Shown here in pieces: positions 25,404-33,618 of a DNA stretch of 33,618 bases. The notes beneath the pieces are model-generated. The model worked only from the letters and a program-made list of their open reading frames with translations, did not search any database and had not been told where the DNA came from. The stretch covers positions 1 to 33,618 of the forward strand of contig JAEOTF010000053.1 of NCBI GenBank assembly GCA_016840025.1, given 5' to 3'. A program made the translations under genes and the position numbers. The stretch comes from Candidatus Hodarchaeota archaeon (GTDB taxonomy: Archaea > Asgardarchaeota > Heimdallarchaeia > Hodarchaeales > YT1-039). Within the stretch, counting starts at the first letter, position 1; each line of letters begins with the position of its first letter.

Positions 25404-26297
25404 TTAATATCGTGTAGATATGATCTCATCGACAAGTTGTTGCACACTTGTTCCTGGTTTAGGATTTTCAATTTGTGTTAGAATTATTTCAAGGGTTTCT
25501 TTAGCGGTTTCCTCATCATCCTGAGGTTCAATAATGAGCATTCCCACTTTCCGTCCCTTACTGCCTAGTACAAGTTTATAGTCTTCGGTCTCAATGATAT
25601 CTACAGAGGAAGAAAAAACACGTTCTCCTAATGATCGGAATGCACTCAATATTGCAGTTACTAAGTTGGACTCTATTTGCTTCTTTTGTGATCCTATATG
25701 GGCTAAAGAGATGCCTCCCTCATCGAATACATAAATTTCGTGGAGTGTTATTTCATGCTCAAGTTTCTGTCCTGTAATCTGCTCAAAAACCCATTGAAAG
25801 CCTTTAGCAAGACCTGTACCAATTAGTGCGGAGCACTCAGTAACCGTCCAGCTTCGATCAGTAAGGATATTCAAATTAAACTTTTCAATAATTTCTTCTT
25901 TATTCATCGCTCCCTCTAAATCTTGTTTATTGGCAAAAACCAGCAAAGGTTTTCCTCGGAGGTGAGAGGATTCAAGACAACGATCTAATTCTTGTTTGGC
26001 TTCTTTAATCCGTCCTCTATTAGCTGCATCTACAACAAAAACTATAAGCGCTGTTCCAGGAAAGAATTGACTCCAAATTTGCCGGTATGCTATTTGACCT
26101 CCCATATCCATACTAATAATTTCTAAATCACGAAACTGAATTTTTTCAAGCGAAACTCCATGTGTCGGTCCTATTTCCACGAATTCTCCAGTTTTATAAT
26201 AACTGATTATCGTAGTTTTACCAGCATCATCCAATCCGATGCAAATGACTCGACCTTGCTCTTTAGGTTCTTCTTGGATTGGCTTCCAGGCAAACAT
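25404..26297 (-). CDS. Arf-like small GTPase with C-terminal longin/roadblock-like domain
   Basis: This 297-aa protein has clear Arf-family motifs: G1 GLDDAGKT (21-28), G2 PTHG with T45, G3 MDMGGQ (D64, Q68), G4 NKQD (123-126) and G5 SAL (156-158). The N-terminus (MFAWKPIQEEPKEQ) lacks Gly2, so it is not myristoylated in the eukaryotic Arf manner, and there is no C-terminal Cys motif. Residues ~186-277 form the extra domain: HEIYVFDEGGISLAH, helix QIESNLVTAILSAFRSL, strands YKLVLGSKGRKVGMLIIEP, helix DEETAKETLEIILTQI. It matches the cytoplasmic domain of the receptor at 12523-14076 more obviously than those of the other two GTPases. The gene converges on the GTPase/winged-helix gene; heterodimer formation with the neighbours is plausible but not shown. 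Confidence 0.9.
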   Translation of the reverse strand: MFAWKPIQEEPKEQGRVICIGLDDAGKTTIISYYKTGEFVEIGPTHGVSLEKIQFRDLEIISMDMGGQIAYRQIWSQFFPGTALIVFVVDAANRGRIKEAKQELDRCLESSHLRGKPLLVFANKQDLEGAMNKEEIIEKFNLNILTDRSWTVTECSALIGTGLAKGFQWVFEQITGQKLEHEITLHEIYVFDEGGISLAHIGSQKKQIESNLVTAILSAFRSLGERVFSSSVDIIETEDYKLVLGSKGRKVGMLIIEPQDDEETAKETLEIILTQIENPKPGTSVQQLVDEIISTRY

Positions 26298-26665
26298 TGG
26301 ATAGAATCACTCATTATTTCAGGAGAAATTAATCCTACAGCTACTTACTAATATGAAGGTTTGAATGTTTTTATGTTCAATGTTCATTCCAAAAGACTAG
26401 TTATTGTTATTTCTAATCTCAAGGAATTAAAAAGGGTATAGTAGTATTTAACACAGAGATCTTAATTGTATTTGTAACTCTCTTATATTTTTCCACTTTG
26501 TTTGATCTGATGTACCTTATAAAGTTATAAAAACTCGAATATTATCTATATATAACATATTTAAGCTAAATCTTCATTCTAAGATTATCAGAGGTTAGTT
26601 CATATATTTGTTAAGTTAAGAAAAATCTAATAATTAATTCTCTCCCTGTGGATGTGTAGTGACTG
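26298..26665. other. Divergent intergenic region with promoter-like sites
   Basis: About 370 bp of very AT-rich DNA separate the Arf-like GTPase from the DNA ligase. TATA-like GTTATAAAAAC (26524-26534) and CTATATATAACAT (26547-26559) could serve the ligase with leaders of ~80-115 nt. No gene or RNA is apparent. Confidence 0.4.
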
Positions 26666-28378
26666 TTGGAATTCATTGAATTCTGTCAAACCATGGATGA
26701 AGTCTCCAAGACTACAAAAAGGAAGGAAAAGATCGAATTAGTTGCTAATATGCTTCAAAGAGCAATATCTACTGAGGAATTGACAGTTTTATGTTATTTC
26801 TCCATTGGAAATATCACACCTGAATATTTAGGACTTAAGATAGGTGTTGGTGGAAGAGGTCTAAATCGAATCGTTAGAGAACTCTCTGGAAGATCTTTAG
26901 AAGATCTAAGTAATCATTATCGGGAAGATTCTGATCTCGGTAGTTTGGTAGAATTTGCTCTATCTAAAAAACGCGCTACCCTCAATCAATTTTTAGAATT
27001 CTCTTCTATAACACCCCAAATGAAGATACCTATTACAACAATAAGTAAAAAACTTAGAGAAATAGCAGAAATTACAGGAATTAGATCCTCTAAGCCGAAA
27101 ATTGATGGTTTGAAGAATTTAATTCAACAATTAACGCCTATCGAAGCCAAATATATTACTCGTATCCTAGTTGCGGAAACAAGGACTGGTTTTAAAGTGG
27201 GAATGCTTGAAGAGGCTATTGCTGCTGCATTTTCTGTATCCAGTACCCTCGTGCGACGTGCCCGTATGTTGCTTTCGGATGTGGGAGAGGTTGCGATGTT
27301 AGCAAAAAGAGGAGTTTCTGTCATACAAGACGTAAAAATCCGCCTTTTCCGTCCAATCAGTCTTATGTTAGCAGAAAAAGCTGAAACACCCAAACAAGCG
27401 CTAGAGAGGTATAATTATCGCGCAAGTTTAGAGCCCAAGATTGATGGAATCCGTGCACAGGTACATATTGACACAACAGGTGAAGTTTATATTTATTCTA
27501 GACTATTAGAGGATATTTCCATTAGTTTTCCTGAACTAGTTTCCGCTGCGCGAACTTTAAATTGTAAATCTGCTATATTGGATGGAGAGATTGTAGCTTT
27601 CATTGATAATAAGCCTGTCTTTTTCCAAGATCTTGTAAAAAGAAAACGTAAGCATAAATCCACAGAATATGCCGAGAAAATTCCTTGTCAGTTATTTGTA
27701 TTTGATATTCTCCTCAAAGATGGAATTCAACTCATTGATGAGCCATACAATCATCGACGCAAAATACTTATCTCATTAGTACCTAATAAGGGAACAATCC
27801 AGCTTATGAAAGCGGACATTGTCTCTAATGTTGAAGGAATCGAAAATTCTCTAATTAAATATCTAGAACAGGGATTTGAAGGAGCAATGATCAAAGATCT
27901 AGATAGTCCATACCTTGCTGGACGACGTGGAAAACACTGGAATAAAATTAAGCAAGAAATGGAACTCGATTTAGTTATTGTAGGGGCAGAACGCGGTCAT
28001 GGAAGGAGAACAGGCTGGCTTTCTGATTATTTTTTAGCCGCTTATGATGGTGAAACTGGAAATTTCTTTATTGTTGGAAAAACCTTTAAAGGTTTGACTG
28101 ATCTTGAATTCCAAGAGTTAACACGAGTTCTTGAGGAATTAACCATCAAAGATGAGGGGTGGAGGGTAACTGTTATTCCTAAAGTGGTCGTAAAGTGTAT
28201 TTTTGAAGGAATTCAAGAATCCAAGAGATATAAATCTAATCTAGCTCTCCGATTTGCGCGGATAGCTGAAATTCGACATGATAAAAAACCTATTGAAGTT
28301 GATACTCTCCAAACCGTTAAACAGATGTATGAGCGACAATTTAAAACTCAAGCAAGAGTTGAATCAACTAAATCATAA
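26666..28378 (+). CDS. lig: ATP-dependent DNA ligase (archaeal/eukaryotic Lig1 type)
   Basis: This 570-aa protein is the normal size for archaeal replicative ligases. It seals nicks in duplex DNA during lagging-strand synthesis and repair via a lysyl-AMP intermediate. An N-terminal helical DNA-binding domain (~1-225) is followed by the adenylation domain. Motif I is EPKIDGIRAQ with the AMP-accepting K258. Then come DGEIVAF (III), VFDILLKDG (IIIa), EGAMIKD (IV) and WNKIKQE (V). An OB-fold domain ends at ~550, with a TGWLSDYFLAAYDGETG block. I keep the TTG start because MEFIEFCQTMDEVSKTTKR aligns with the N-termini of other archaeal ligases. No good ribosome-binding site is seen, and an ATG at 26693 is the alternative. 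It appears to be a single-gene transcript. Confidence 0.96.
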   Translation: MEFIEFCQTMDEVSKTTKRKEKIELVANMLQRAISTEELTVLCYFSIGNITPEYLGLKIGVGGRGLNRIVRELSGRSLEDLSNHYREDSDLGSLVEFALSKKRATLNQFLEFSSITPQMKIPITTISKKLREIAEITGIRSSKPKIDGLKNLIQQLTPIEAKYITRILVAETRTGFKVGMLEEAIAAAFSVSSTLVRRARMLLSDVGEVAMLAKRGVSVIQDVKIRLFRPISLMLAEKAETPKQALERYNYRASLEPKIDGIRAQVHIDTTGEVYIYSRLLEDISISFPELVSAARTLNCKSAILDGEIVAFIDNKPVFFQDLVKRKRKHKSTEYAEKIPCQLFVFDILLKDGIQLIDEPYNHRRKILISLVPNKGTIQLMKADIVSNVEGIENSLIKYLEQGFEGAMIKDLDSPYLAGRRGKHWNKIKQEMELDLVIVGAERGHGRRTGWLSDYFLAAYDGETGNFFIVGKTFKGLTDLEFQELTRVLEELTIKDEGWRVTVIPKVVVKCIFEGIQESKRYKSNLALRFARIAEIRHDKKPIEVDTLQTVKQMYERQFKTQARVESTKS

Positions 28379-28463
28379 TTTATACAAGTATGGCTTTGAT
28401 ATCCCGCATAAAATTAATAGAAAGGAACTCTGAAGCCTTGAGTTCCTTAATAGTTCCTATTAT

Positions 28464-28817
28464 CTAAAAAGCTCTTCCTGTAGAACCCCTAAGAAGGTAC
28501 CAGATCACTATGATCCCAAATATGGTTCCTATTGGAAAAACAAGGAGAGTAAATACTGCCAAGATTACTGCGACGATACGTGCGATATTCCAAAGTTTCC
28601 ATAAACCAAATCCAACCAGAAAGTAGAATAATGCAAAAACAAGAACCACCCATCCTAAATCGATTAGATTATCTGCCTGAGCCTGACTAATAAACCCTAG
28701 ATCGCGGTATTCGTTCACTACATTGTCCCATGAGAAGAATGCTAAAGTCCATATCGCTGCGACGATCCAATAAAGTATTGCTAAAATTGTAATACCAAGT
28801 GGCCTACTTTTTGTCAT
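28464..28817 (-). CDS. Small membrane protein with about three TM segments
   Basis: This 117-aa protein starts with MTKSRPLGITILAILYWIVAA, a K-RPLGITIL-type opening found in many small archaeal and bacterial membrane proteins of unknown function. Hydrophobic segments are at ~7-28, 54-75 and 78-109, the last long enough for two passes. The loop between the first two (WDNVVNEYRDLGFISQAQADN) is probably outside. It is convergent with the ligase, with ~85 bp between them. No function is recognised. Confidence 0.72.
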   Translation of the reverse strand: MTKSRPLGITILAILYWIVAAIWTLAFFSWDNVVNEYRDLGFISQAQADNLIDLGWVVLVFALFYFLVGFGLWKLWNIARIVAVILAVFTLLVFPIGTIFGIIVIWYLLRGSTGRAF

Positions 28818-29136
28818 AAATGATCACCAAGACCGGTTTTGTAATGTTTATTCTTAAATTAATTGTAGAATGCTGTCAAAAGTATTGAGGAACTCGGTTT
28901 CCACTTCAATAATTATACTCATTTAACTAATGAGCTAGGTGTGGAACACATCGAAGTTACGCCTTTGGAGATAAGCACCGCTGTTCAGATGAATGCTGAT
29001 TTGATAGCACGATTGAATCAGATCCCTTTTGTTTGAGCAAGTGCTGTCGCTGAATAAGGAAACCCAAATGCTTTAGCAGTGGATAGTTCACTCCTAACAT
29101 TACTTTCATTAATTAGGAGTACATGTTCTAGAAGAA
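28818..29136. other. Intergenic region with a probable gene remnant
   Basis: The stretch 28869-29036 (+) is a 55-codon open frame without a start codon, preceded immediately by a stop. It reads sensibly (IEELGFHFNNYTHLTNELG, then VEHIEVTPLEISTAVQM) and ends at TGA 29034-29036. It looks like the tail of a lost gene; I do not recognise the family. An AATTAGGAGT near 29111-29120 lies ahead of the next gene. Confidence 0.35.
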
Positions 29137-30501
29137 GTGATAATGTTGATGTTACGGAGAGAAATGATTATCTTTATCACCGTTACGCTGTTTTTCTCTG
29201 GTCTTGGCGGCGCTTACTGGTTCGGTACTCTTCAAAACAGGGACAAATCATCCCACACTATATCTACACTTGAGGAAAAAAATTCTTTGCTTGAAGAACA
29301 TATAGAAGTACTAAAAAACCCCGAATATACCATTGGAATCATTTATCCCATGAGTGGTCGATTAGACTGGTGGGCAGCAGATGTAGAACCTATTATTTCC
29401 GCTGCGAAAATAGATCTTCAGTCAATGCTCGACAGTATTAATTCCACCACTAAGTTCAACGTTCTCTTTGCTGATAGTAAATTAACAAATGAAGGTGCTC
29501 TCGAAGCGGTCAAGAGCCTTATTGCACAAGGAGCTCAAATCATCGTTGGTCTCCCGACATCTGGTGAAGTGGGAGCAATCCTTAATTATGTGAACGCTGC
29601 ACGGATACCAGTAATCAGTCCTACTTCTACTGCGAGTGATCTCTCCAAACCAGATTGTGTGTTTAGACTTTCTACTCCTGAAAACTACCGTGCTAGGATT
29701 GGTGCTGAATTTGCCCTCGAATTGAACTACACGAATGTTATCGTCATCCATAGGAATGATGACTGGGGTAATCTATATGCGGACACAATCTCAGAAGTTT
29801 TCCAAGAGAAGGAGCTACCAGTTCATACAATCTCTTTTGAACCATCTCATACCTTTTATATGAACTACTCATCCGAAGTCAAAGAGTTAGAGACCTTAAC
29901 CTTAGGAAAGGAAGAAAAATCCTTAATTTTTCTCGTAGCTTGGGAGAATGAGGACTATAGCATACTGTATGAAGCAAGGAAGAGTCCTATACTATCAGGG
30001 ATTCGATGGATCACAGCAGCACTGTATCCTAGCTTAAAAGAAAGAACGACAATGTTCGGGATGGCTGAGGATCTAAGAGATTTCTCTTTGGTGATTGAAC
30101 TATGGGCCCCGGAACAACGACCAATAGTAAATGATCTGACCATTAAATTAATGGGGGAGGCTCATTCGATATTAGGACATTATCCAAGCTATGAACACAT
30201 CTATATCTACGATACCATTATGATTGCAGCCCGAACTTTCTTAATCACTGGAAATGGTGAGAAGGAGGCACTCATTACAGCGGTTCCTTATGTAGCTGAG
30301 AATCACTTTGGAATTACAGGGCACAAGGTTCTGGATATGAATGGAGATCTTCAAATAGAGGACACGGCGTTTATTGGTGTGATCAAAAATAACAATACAT
30401 ATGAGTTCGGCTATTATGCCTTCCATAACGGCATAAGAAGCGAGTTTTCAATTCTTACGGAGCCTCAGGAGCGATGGTGGTTTTTCTGCCCTCAGTGTTA
30501 A
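29137..30501 (+). CDS. Membrane-anchored type 1 solute-binding protein (branched-chain amino acid/receptor-ligand type)
   Basis: This is a protein of ~454 aa. An N-terminal TM/signal anchor (~10-27) is followed by a short coiled coil (STLEEKNSLLEEHIEVLKN, ~42-60) and the two-lobe type 1 periplasmic fold (~63-440). Typical blocks are TIGIIYPMSGRLDWW, AAVKSL-like EAVKSLIAQGAQIIVG, IPVISPTSTASDL, FRLSTPENYRARIGAEFA, NVIVIHRNDDWGNLYA and YDTIMIAARTF. This family binds amino acids, amides or similar small ligands for ABC uptake, and some members are sensory. No permease or ATPase gene is adjacent. The protein ends in WWFFCPQC, an odd terminal CxxC. The start may be GTG 29137, ATG 29143 or ATG 29149; the ribosome-binding site is weak (GAAGAAG). 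Confidence 0.87.
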   Translation: MIMLMLRREMIIFITVTLFFSGLGGAYWFGTLQNRDKSSHTISTLEEKNSLLEEHIEVLKNPEYTIGIIYPMSGRLDWWAADVEPIISAAKIDLQSMLDSINSTTKFNVLFADSKLTNEGALEAVKSLIAQGAQIIVGLPTSGEVGAILNYVNAARIPVISPTSTASDLSKPDCVFRLSTPENYRARIGAEFALELNYTNVIVIHRNDDWGNLYADTISEVFQEKELPVHTISFEPSHTFYMNYSSEVKELETLTLGKEEKSLIFLVAWENEDYSILYEARKSPILSGIRWITAALYPSLKERTTMFGMAEDLRDFSLVIELWAPEQRPIVNDLTIKLMGEAHSILGHYPSYEHIYIYDTIMIAARTFLITGNGEKEALITAVPYVAENHFGITGHKVLDMNGDLQIEDTAFIGVIKNNNTYEFGYYAFHNGIRSEFSILTEPQERWWFFCPQC

Positions 30502-30536
30502 ATGGTAAATGAGAGTTTAGTTTTGAAATGAGTCAA

Positions 30537-30710
30537 AGCAAGAGAAGGATGTAATTTTTCACCCAAGGCGTTTAATCGTAATAGAATATGTTCCTAAAGC
30601 TGTTAGTGGTAGCGAATTTGGGCGAACTAATTTCATTGGAATTATAATAGTAGGTATAACTATCTTAAGCATCCCAATCGTATATAGATTCAACAAAAAT
30701 CAAAAATAGG
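30537..30710 (+). pseudogene. Remnant: C-terminal tail of a membrane protein
   Basis: A frame without a start codon reads EKDVIFHPRRLIVIEYVPKA, then a TM-like IGIIIVGITILSIPIVYRFN and KNQK before the stop at about 30706-30708. It looks like the last helix and basic end of a lost gene. The stop region overlaps the first copy of the 29-bp repeat. Confidence 0.4.
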
Positions 30711-30742
30711 CATATCGTATATAGATTCAACAAAAATCAAAA
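30677..30742 (+). repeat. 29-bp direct repeat, two copies
   Basis: A 29-bp unit starting ATCGTATATAGATTCAACAA occurs exactly at 30677-30705 and 30714-30742, 8 bp apart. The outer edges also share TAAGCATCC (30667-30675 and 30748-30756). The first unit encodes the end of the remnant membrane protein, so this looks like a local tandem duplication, not a CRISPR. Confidence 0.85.
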
Positions 30743-30762
30743 GTCTCTAAGCATCCTTTTTT

Positions 30763-30948
30763 TCATTGACGCCATAAGTTCGACTTCAATGTAGATCCAT
30801 ATATCACACAGCCGTTTTCTTCAAACTTTTTGATGATTGCTTTTGAGGTTTCATCTAGGGTGGTTGGATCAATATGTAAGTGCTGGAGTGTAGGAAAGGC
30901 ATTCGAGTCTAAAGATAGTGTTTTAACATTGTTTCCAATCAAATTCAT
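30763..30948 (-). pseudogene. Fragment of a leucine-rich-repeat protein gene
   Basis: The 61 codons from ATG 30948 read NLIGNNVKTLSLDSNAFPTL, then LQHLHIDPTTLDETSKAIIK. This is one or two LRR turns followed by a closing stretch (KKFEENGCVIYGS) typical of an LRR C-terminus. The frame continues upstream as ILLLEEMNLIGNN before a stop codon, so coding sense extends past the ATG. No signal, no other repeats and no downstream domain are present. It is probably the tail of a broken LRR gene; a short intact gene is less likely. Confidence 0.5.
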
Positions 30949-30965
30949 TTCTTCTAGTAATAATA

Positions 30966-31370
30966 TTGACCCATAATTTCCTTTACGTTACATTTGTCTT
31001 CCTACTTGTTTTCTTTCCTCCATCAAATGATTTTAATTTGTATATATATGTTTTAGTTATTGTTATAGAGACTTTTTTCAATCGAACGGTATGGTCGATA
31101 GCTTTGACATTATACAATAGAGTAATGCTTGATTTGGTACCATCAAGGATCAGAAATAGCATATATTCGCTAATCCCCACTATAATGGGATTAATGAATA
31201 TCCCCCTTCTTTTAATTGTTGGAAATTTGATTGAAACGTATGATTTGATTGTAGGTTTAACGATGGTCTTCATTCTAGCCTTGTTAGCATCGACATTCTT
31301 ATTTATTGCATTTTATTTTATGAAAAAGAAAGATGGATGCAGTCATTCCAATTCTAGTCTCCCAAGATGA
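30966..31370 (+). pseudogene. Truncated MFS-type transporter (C-terminal part)
   Basis: The 134 codons resemble the last four or so helices of a major facilitator transporter. LYNRVMLDLVPSRIRNSIYS matches the conserved cytoplasmic loop, where a motif like 'D-VP---R---YS' separates helices. It is followed by LIPTIMGLMNIPLLLIVGN, IETYDLIVGLTMVFIL, and a final helix ending in KKKDG. About two thirds of a normal transporter is missing, and the only start is a TTG with no ribosome-binding site. The adjacent remnants on both strands support decay rather than a functional small transporter. Confidence 0.55.
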
Positions 31371-31603
31371 CCTAACTTGAGACTTTTTTTTCCAGTACGG
31401 GGAAAAGATAGCTTTGGTGAGTTTTATTGAATTCACTAAGACTAAATGTTAAGTATGTAATTTTCTCATTTAACAATCCTTAAACTTTCGATTTATTTGA
31501 TTAGTGTCCAAATTTGTAAATATTTGAACAAAAGTTGGAACAGTTGATCATGCTTATTAATACTAAATAATCCTGTAAAAAGTAGCTCATAGGTGATGGA
31601 GCA
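31371..31603. other. AT-rich spacer before the oligopeptide-binding protein
   Basis: I see no gene here. The T-run at 31384-31391 could end the MFS remnant transcript. There is a weak GGTGATGG ahead of the ATG at 31604. Confidence 0.3.
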
Positions 31604-33367
31604 ATGCATAGAAAAAGTGGTTCTATAATTATAGTCGTATTATCTCTATTTAGTCTATCTACGGGGCTATTAATGCCATTGAGTACAGTCGTAAGAACTA
31701 ATGCAGATGAAATGATTATTAGGATTGGCACTACCGATCATGTCTTGAATTTAGACCCAGCTGATGCTTATGATTATTTTTCAAAGAATATCTTAGTGCA
31801 ACTTACTCATGGACTCATGGAAATGCCAATTAATTCTACAGAAACTGTGAAAGGGCCAATAGTACATTCTTATGCTGTTAGTGCAGACGCTAAAACCTAC
31901 ACTTTTACCTTGAAGGAAGGTATCAGATTCAGTGATGGTGAACCGTTCACTGCAGAAGCAATGGCATGGAATCTAAATCGTTCTCGAACCTTGAATGGAA
32001 ATCCAGGTTTTATTCTATCTGATGTCATTTCCAATGTCACGGTGCTTGATACTTATAAGTTAGAAATAAAATTGGCTATTTCAGACTCTACATTTCTTCA
32101 AAGATTAGCTTCTACCGTAGCTTGGCCTGTTAGCCCTGAATCCTTACCAAAAGACGCCCTTGCAGGTACACCAGATCGAATTCCTGCAGGGTTAGGTCCC
32201 TACAAGGTTAATTACTGGTCGAAAGACGCTGAAATGGTCTTACACCGTAATGAGTATTATTTTGGTGATCCACCCAAGAATGATATGGTACTTATTCGAT
32301 TTTATGCTGGTCCCATCCAAATGCTCACTTCTTTGAAATACGGTAACATTGACATAGCACAGCAAGTATTTGATCCATCAGGAATGTATGATGTTATAGA
32401 AAATAAGAATCTGAAGTATCAGACTATAACTTCTCTAGGAATTCGCCATACTTTAATTAACGTCGATAAACATAAGGATATTAATGTGAGAAGAGCTCTT
32501 GCTGCTGCTATCGATCGTACTGAGATAACATCCACGATTTTCGATATTTTCAATGAGCCTTTATTTAGTCAGGTTCCAGAGGTTTTTGGCGATTGGCATA
32601 TAGATGCCTTCATGGATGGATCCCCAACAATTCCCTCTGTTGCGGGAAACATGACACTTTCTGGGTACTCAACATCCAACCGGTATGAGATAGATTTATG
32701 GTATACTCCAACCCGTTATGGAGACACTGAAGACGATGTGGCTCAATTAATAGAACAGCAACTGGAAGATACAGGTTATTTTGATGTAACCATTAAATCT
32801 GCTGAATGGGCTTCTTATCTTGACCAACGATCGACCATGGGTTTCTATCTGTTGGGGTGGTGGTATGATTATCCCGATCCAAGCAATTATATTGACCCTT
32901 TTGTAGGTACTGGTGCTGTTATATTTGGAACTAATTACTCTTCTCCAGAGATGGATGGTTATCTTAACACGATTTTGACCGACCCTGACCTAAATAACCG
33001 AAAAACAGCGACCATTAAGGCACAAAGGCTAACGGCTGAGGATGTACCTCTGATTCCACTTTTTTCTATGCCACAACGATTCACAGCTTATATACGAAAT
33101 ATTAGTGGAATGGTATTGGAACCTTCTGAATACATCCATTACGCCTCGATCTTGATGGCTGATATTCCGATTACTACATCAAGTATATCAACACCAGCCT
33201 CAAGTGTGACAACATCTTCTACAAGTCAAACAACATCCAGCATTCCGACGGAAATAACAACTTCTTTAGCATCAGCCCCTTCATTTATAGGTTTAATGCT
33301 GATAGAGATATTATTACTCAGTTTTGGTGCTTTATTCATCCTTAATATCTTACGGAAACGTAGATGA
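31604..33367 (+). CDS. Membrane-anchored ABC-type oligopeptide/solute-binding protein (family 5)
   Basis: This is a 587-aa exported protein. After a signal peptide (~7-33) comes the SBP_bac_5 (DppA/OppA-type) fold. Markers are LNLDPADAYDYFSKNILVQ, HGLMEM, SADAKTYTFTLKEGIRFSDG, FTAEAMAWNLNR, GLGPYKVNYWSKDAEMVLHR and VRRALAAAIDR. The fold is followed by a Thr/Ser-rich stalk (~525-560) and a C-terminal TM (~562-582) with a basic RKRR end. The stalk plus TM replaces the lipid anchor of bacterial homologues and fits an archaeal cell-surface receptor. It likely captures peptides or similar oligomers for an ABC importer. The permease genes would be expected downstream but lie beyond the window, if present. 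The ATG start has GGTGATGG about 6 nt upstream. Confidence 0.93.
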   Translation: MHRKSGSIIIVVLSLFSLSTGLLMPLSTVVRTNADEMIIRIGTTDHVLNLDPADAYDYFSKNILVQLTHGLMEMPINSTETVKGPIVHSYAVSADAKTYTFTLKEGIRFSDGEPFTAEAMAWNLNRSRTLNGNPGFILSDVISNVTVLDTYKLEIKLAISDSTFLQRLASTVAWPVSPESLPKDALAGTPDRIPAGLGPYKVNYWSKDAEMVLHRNEYYFGDPPKNDMVLIRFYAGPIQMLTSLKYGNIDIAQQVFDPSGMYDVIENKNLKYQTITSLGIRHTLINVDKHKDINVRRALAAAIDRTEITSTIFDIFNEPLFSQVPEVFGDWHIDAFMDGSPTIPSVAGNMTLSGYSTSNRYEIDLWYTPTRYGDTEDDVAQLIEQQLEDTGYFDVTIKSAEWASYLDQRSTMGFYLLGWWYDYPDPSNYIDPFVGTGAVIFGTNYSSPEMDGYLNTILTDPDLNNRKTATIKAQRLTAEDVPLIPLFSMPQRFTAYIRNISGMVLEPSEYIHYASILMADIPITTSSISTPASSVTTSSTSQTTSSIPTEITTSLASAPSFIGLMLIEILLLSFGALFILNILRKRR

Positions 33368-33427
33368 TAGAGTTAATATCTTTCCACTTTTATTAAGAAA
33401 CCTAGGACAATTGAAATACAAGAGTCC

Positions 33428-33604
33428 TTGAAGAATGACATCCTGAAGTATCAATCAGTTATCTACTCGGTCGACAGAACCAGTGAAAATCTTAACTTAG
33501 TCTTTCATCTCGTGGTTAGCATAAGAGTTATTCATTTTCTTGCTAGAAAACTAAATAATAATAGGAAAGAGGATCCATTCACTAGTTTAGGTAAAATCCA
33601 GTAA
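33428..33604 (+). CDS. Possible small ORF or gene fragment downstream of the binding protein
   Basis: 58 codons run from TTG 33428 (GAG just upstream) to TAA 33602-33604. They read LKNDILKYQSVIYSVDRTSE, then NLNLVFHLVVSIRVIHFLAR and a polar tail. The frame is open for 14 further codons upstream without an ATG. There is no family I recognise. It could be a small gene or a relic; the rest of 33368-33618 shows nothing else. Confidence 0.25.
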   Translation: MKNDILKYQSVIYSVDRTSENLNLVFHLVVSIRVIHFLARKLNNNRKEDPFTSLGKIQ

Positions 33605-33618
33605 AAAGAAACAACCTA

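Noticed and set aside
29079..29273. 64-codon + strand frame
   Set aside because: It overlaps the start of the type 1 solute-binding protein in another frame and has no coding character.
30677..30742. Possible CRISPR
   Set aside because: There are only two units with an 8-bp gap, and the first is the coding end of a remnant; no cas genes are present.

Overview
The window looks like a piece of an Asgard archaeal chromosome. The DNA is AT-rich and has archaeal TATA-box promoters and T-rich terminators. Three small GTPases of Arf/Ras type, a stand-alone Roadblock/LC7 protein, an archaeal-type ATP-dependent DNA ligase, an archaeal SRP (7S) RNA and a surface protein with an IPG[YF]-type C-terminal anchor point the same way. 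Many secreted or membrane proteins carry Asn-X-Ser/Thr sequons. A Heimdallarchaeia-like lineage is possible, but the lineage is inference; no rRNA or tRNA gene was seen. There is no CRISPR array, IS element or tRNA.

Layout. 1-5630: the 3' part of a leucine-rich-repeat/multi-TM protein; a DNRLRE-type secreted protein overlapping an aldo/keto reductase; a zinc-ribbon membrane protein; and a divergent protein with a DNRLRE-like ectodomain, one TM and a zinc ribbon. This block is bracketed by an imperfect ~330-bp direct repeat (961-1290 and 5292-5620). The repeat carries the LRR gene's 3' end plus the SRP RNA promoter. 5630-5932: SRP RNA. 6013-7545: a DegT/DnrJ/EryC1/StrS sugar aminotransferase and a small PD-(D/E)XK-like protein. 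8098-17789: an envelope block with a giant membrane-anchored subtilase, a single-pass receptor with a cytoplasmic longin/roadblock-like domain, and a large S-layer-like surface protein with its own promoter region and terminator. 18201-20988: a YjbQ-family protein, a Roadblock/LC7 protein, a metallophosphoesterase and a degenerate nuclease-fold protein.

21468-26297 is the most unusual part. A PD-(D/E)XK nuclease, an Arf-like GTPase with a C-terminal sensor-like domain, and a GTPase/sensor/winged-helix fusion lie in a row on the + strand. They converge on a third Arf-like GTPase with the same kind of C-terminal domain. The convergent gap holds two sets of 10-bp-phased repeats. The sensor-like domain recurs in the membrane receptor at 12523-14076, so four proteins here share one probable dimerisation module. 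A Rag/Gtr- or SRP-receptor-like GTPase signalling network linking the envelope to transcription is a plausible but untested reading.

26666-28817: DNA ligase and a small membrane protein. 28818-33618: two membrane-anchored solute-binding proteins (type 1 periplasmic fold; oligopeptide family 5) separated by ~1.1 kb of gene remnants (a membrane-protein tail, an LRR tail, an MFS transporter tail) and a 29-bp direct repeat.
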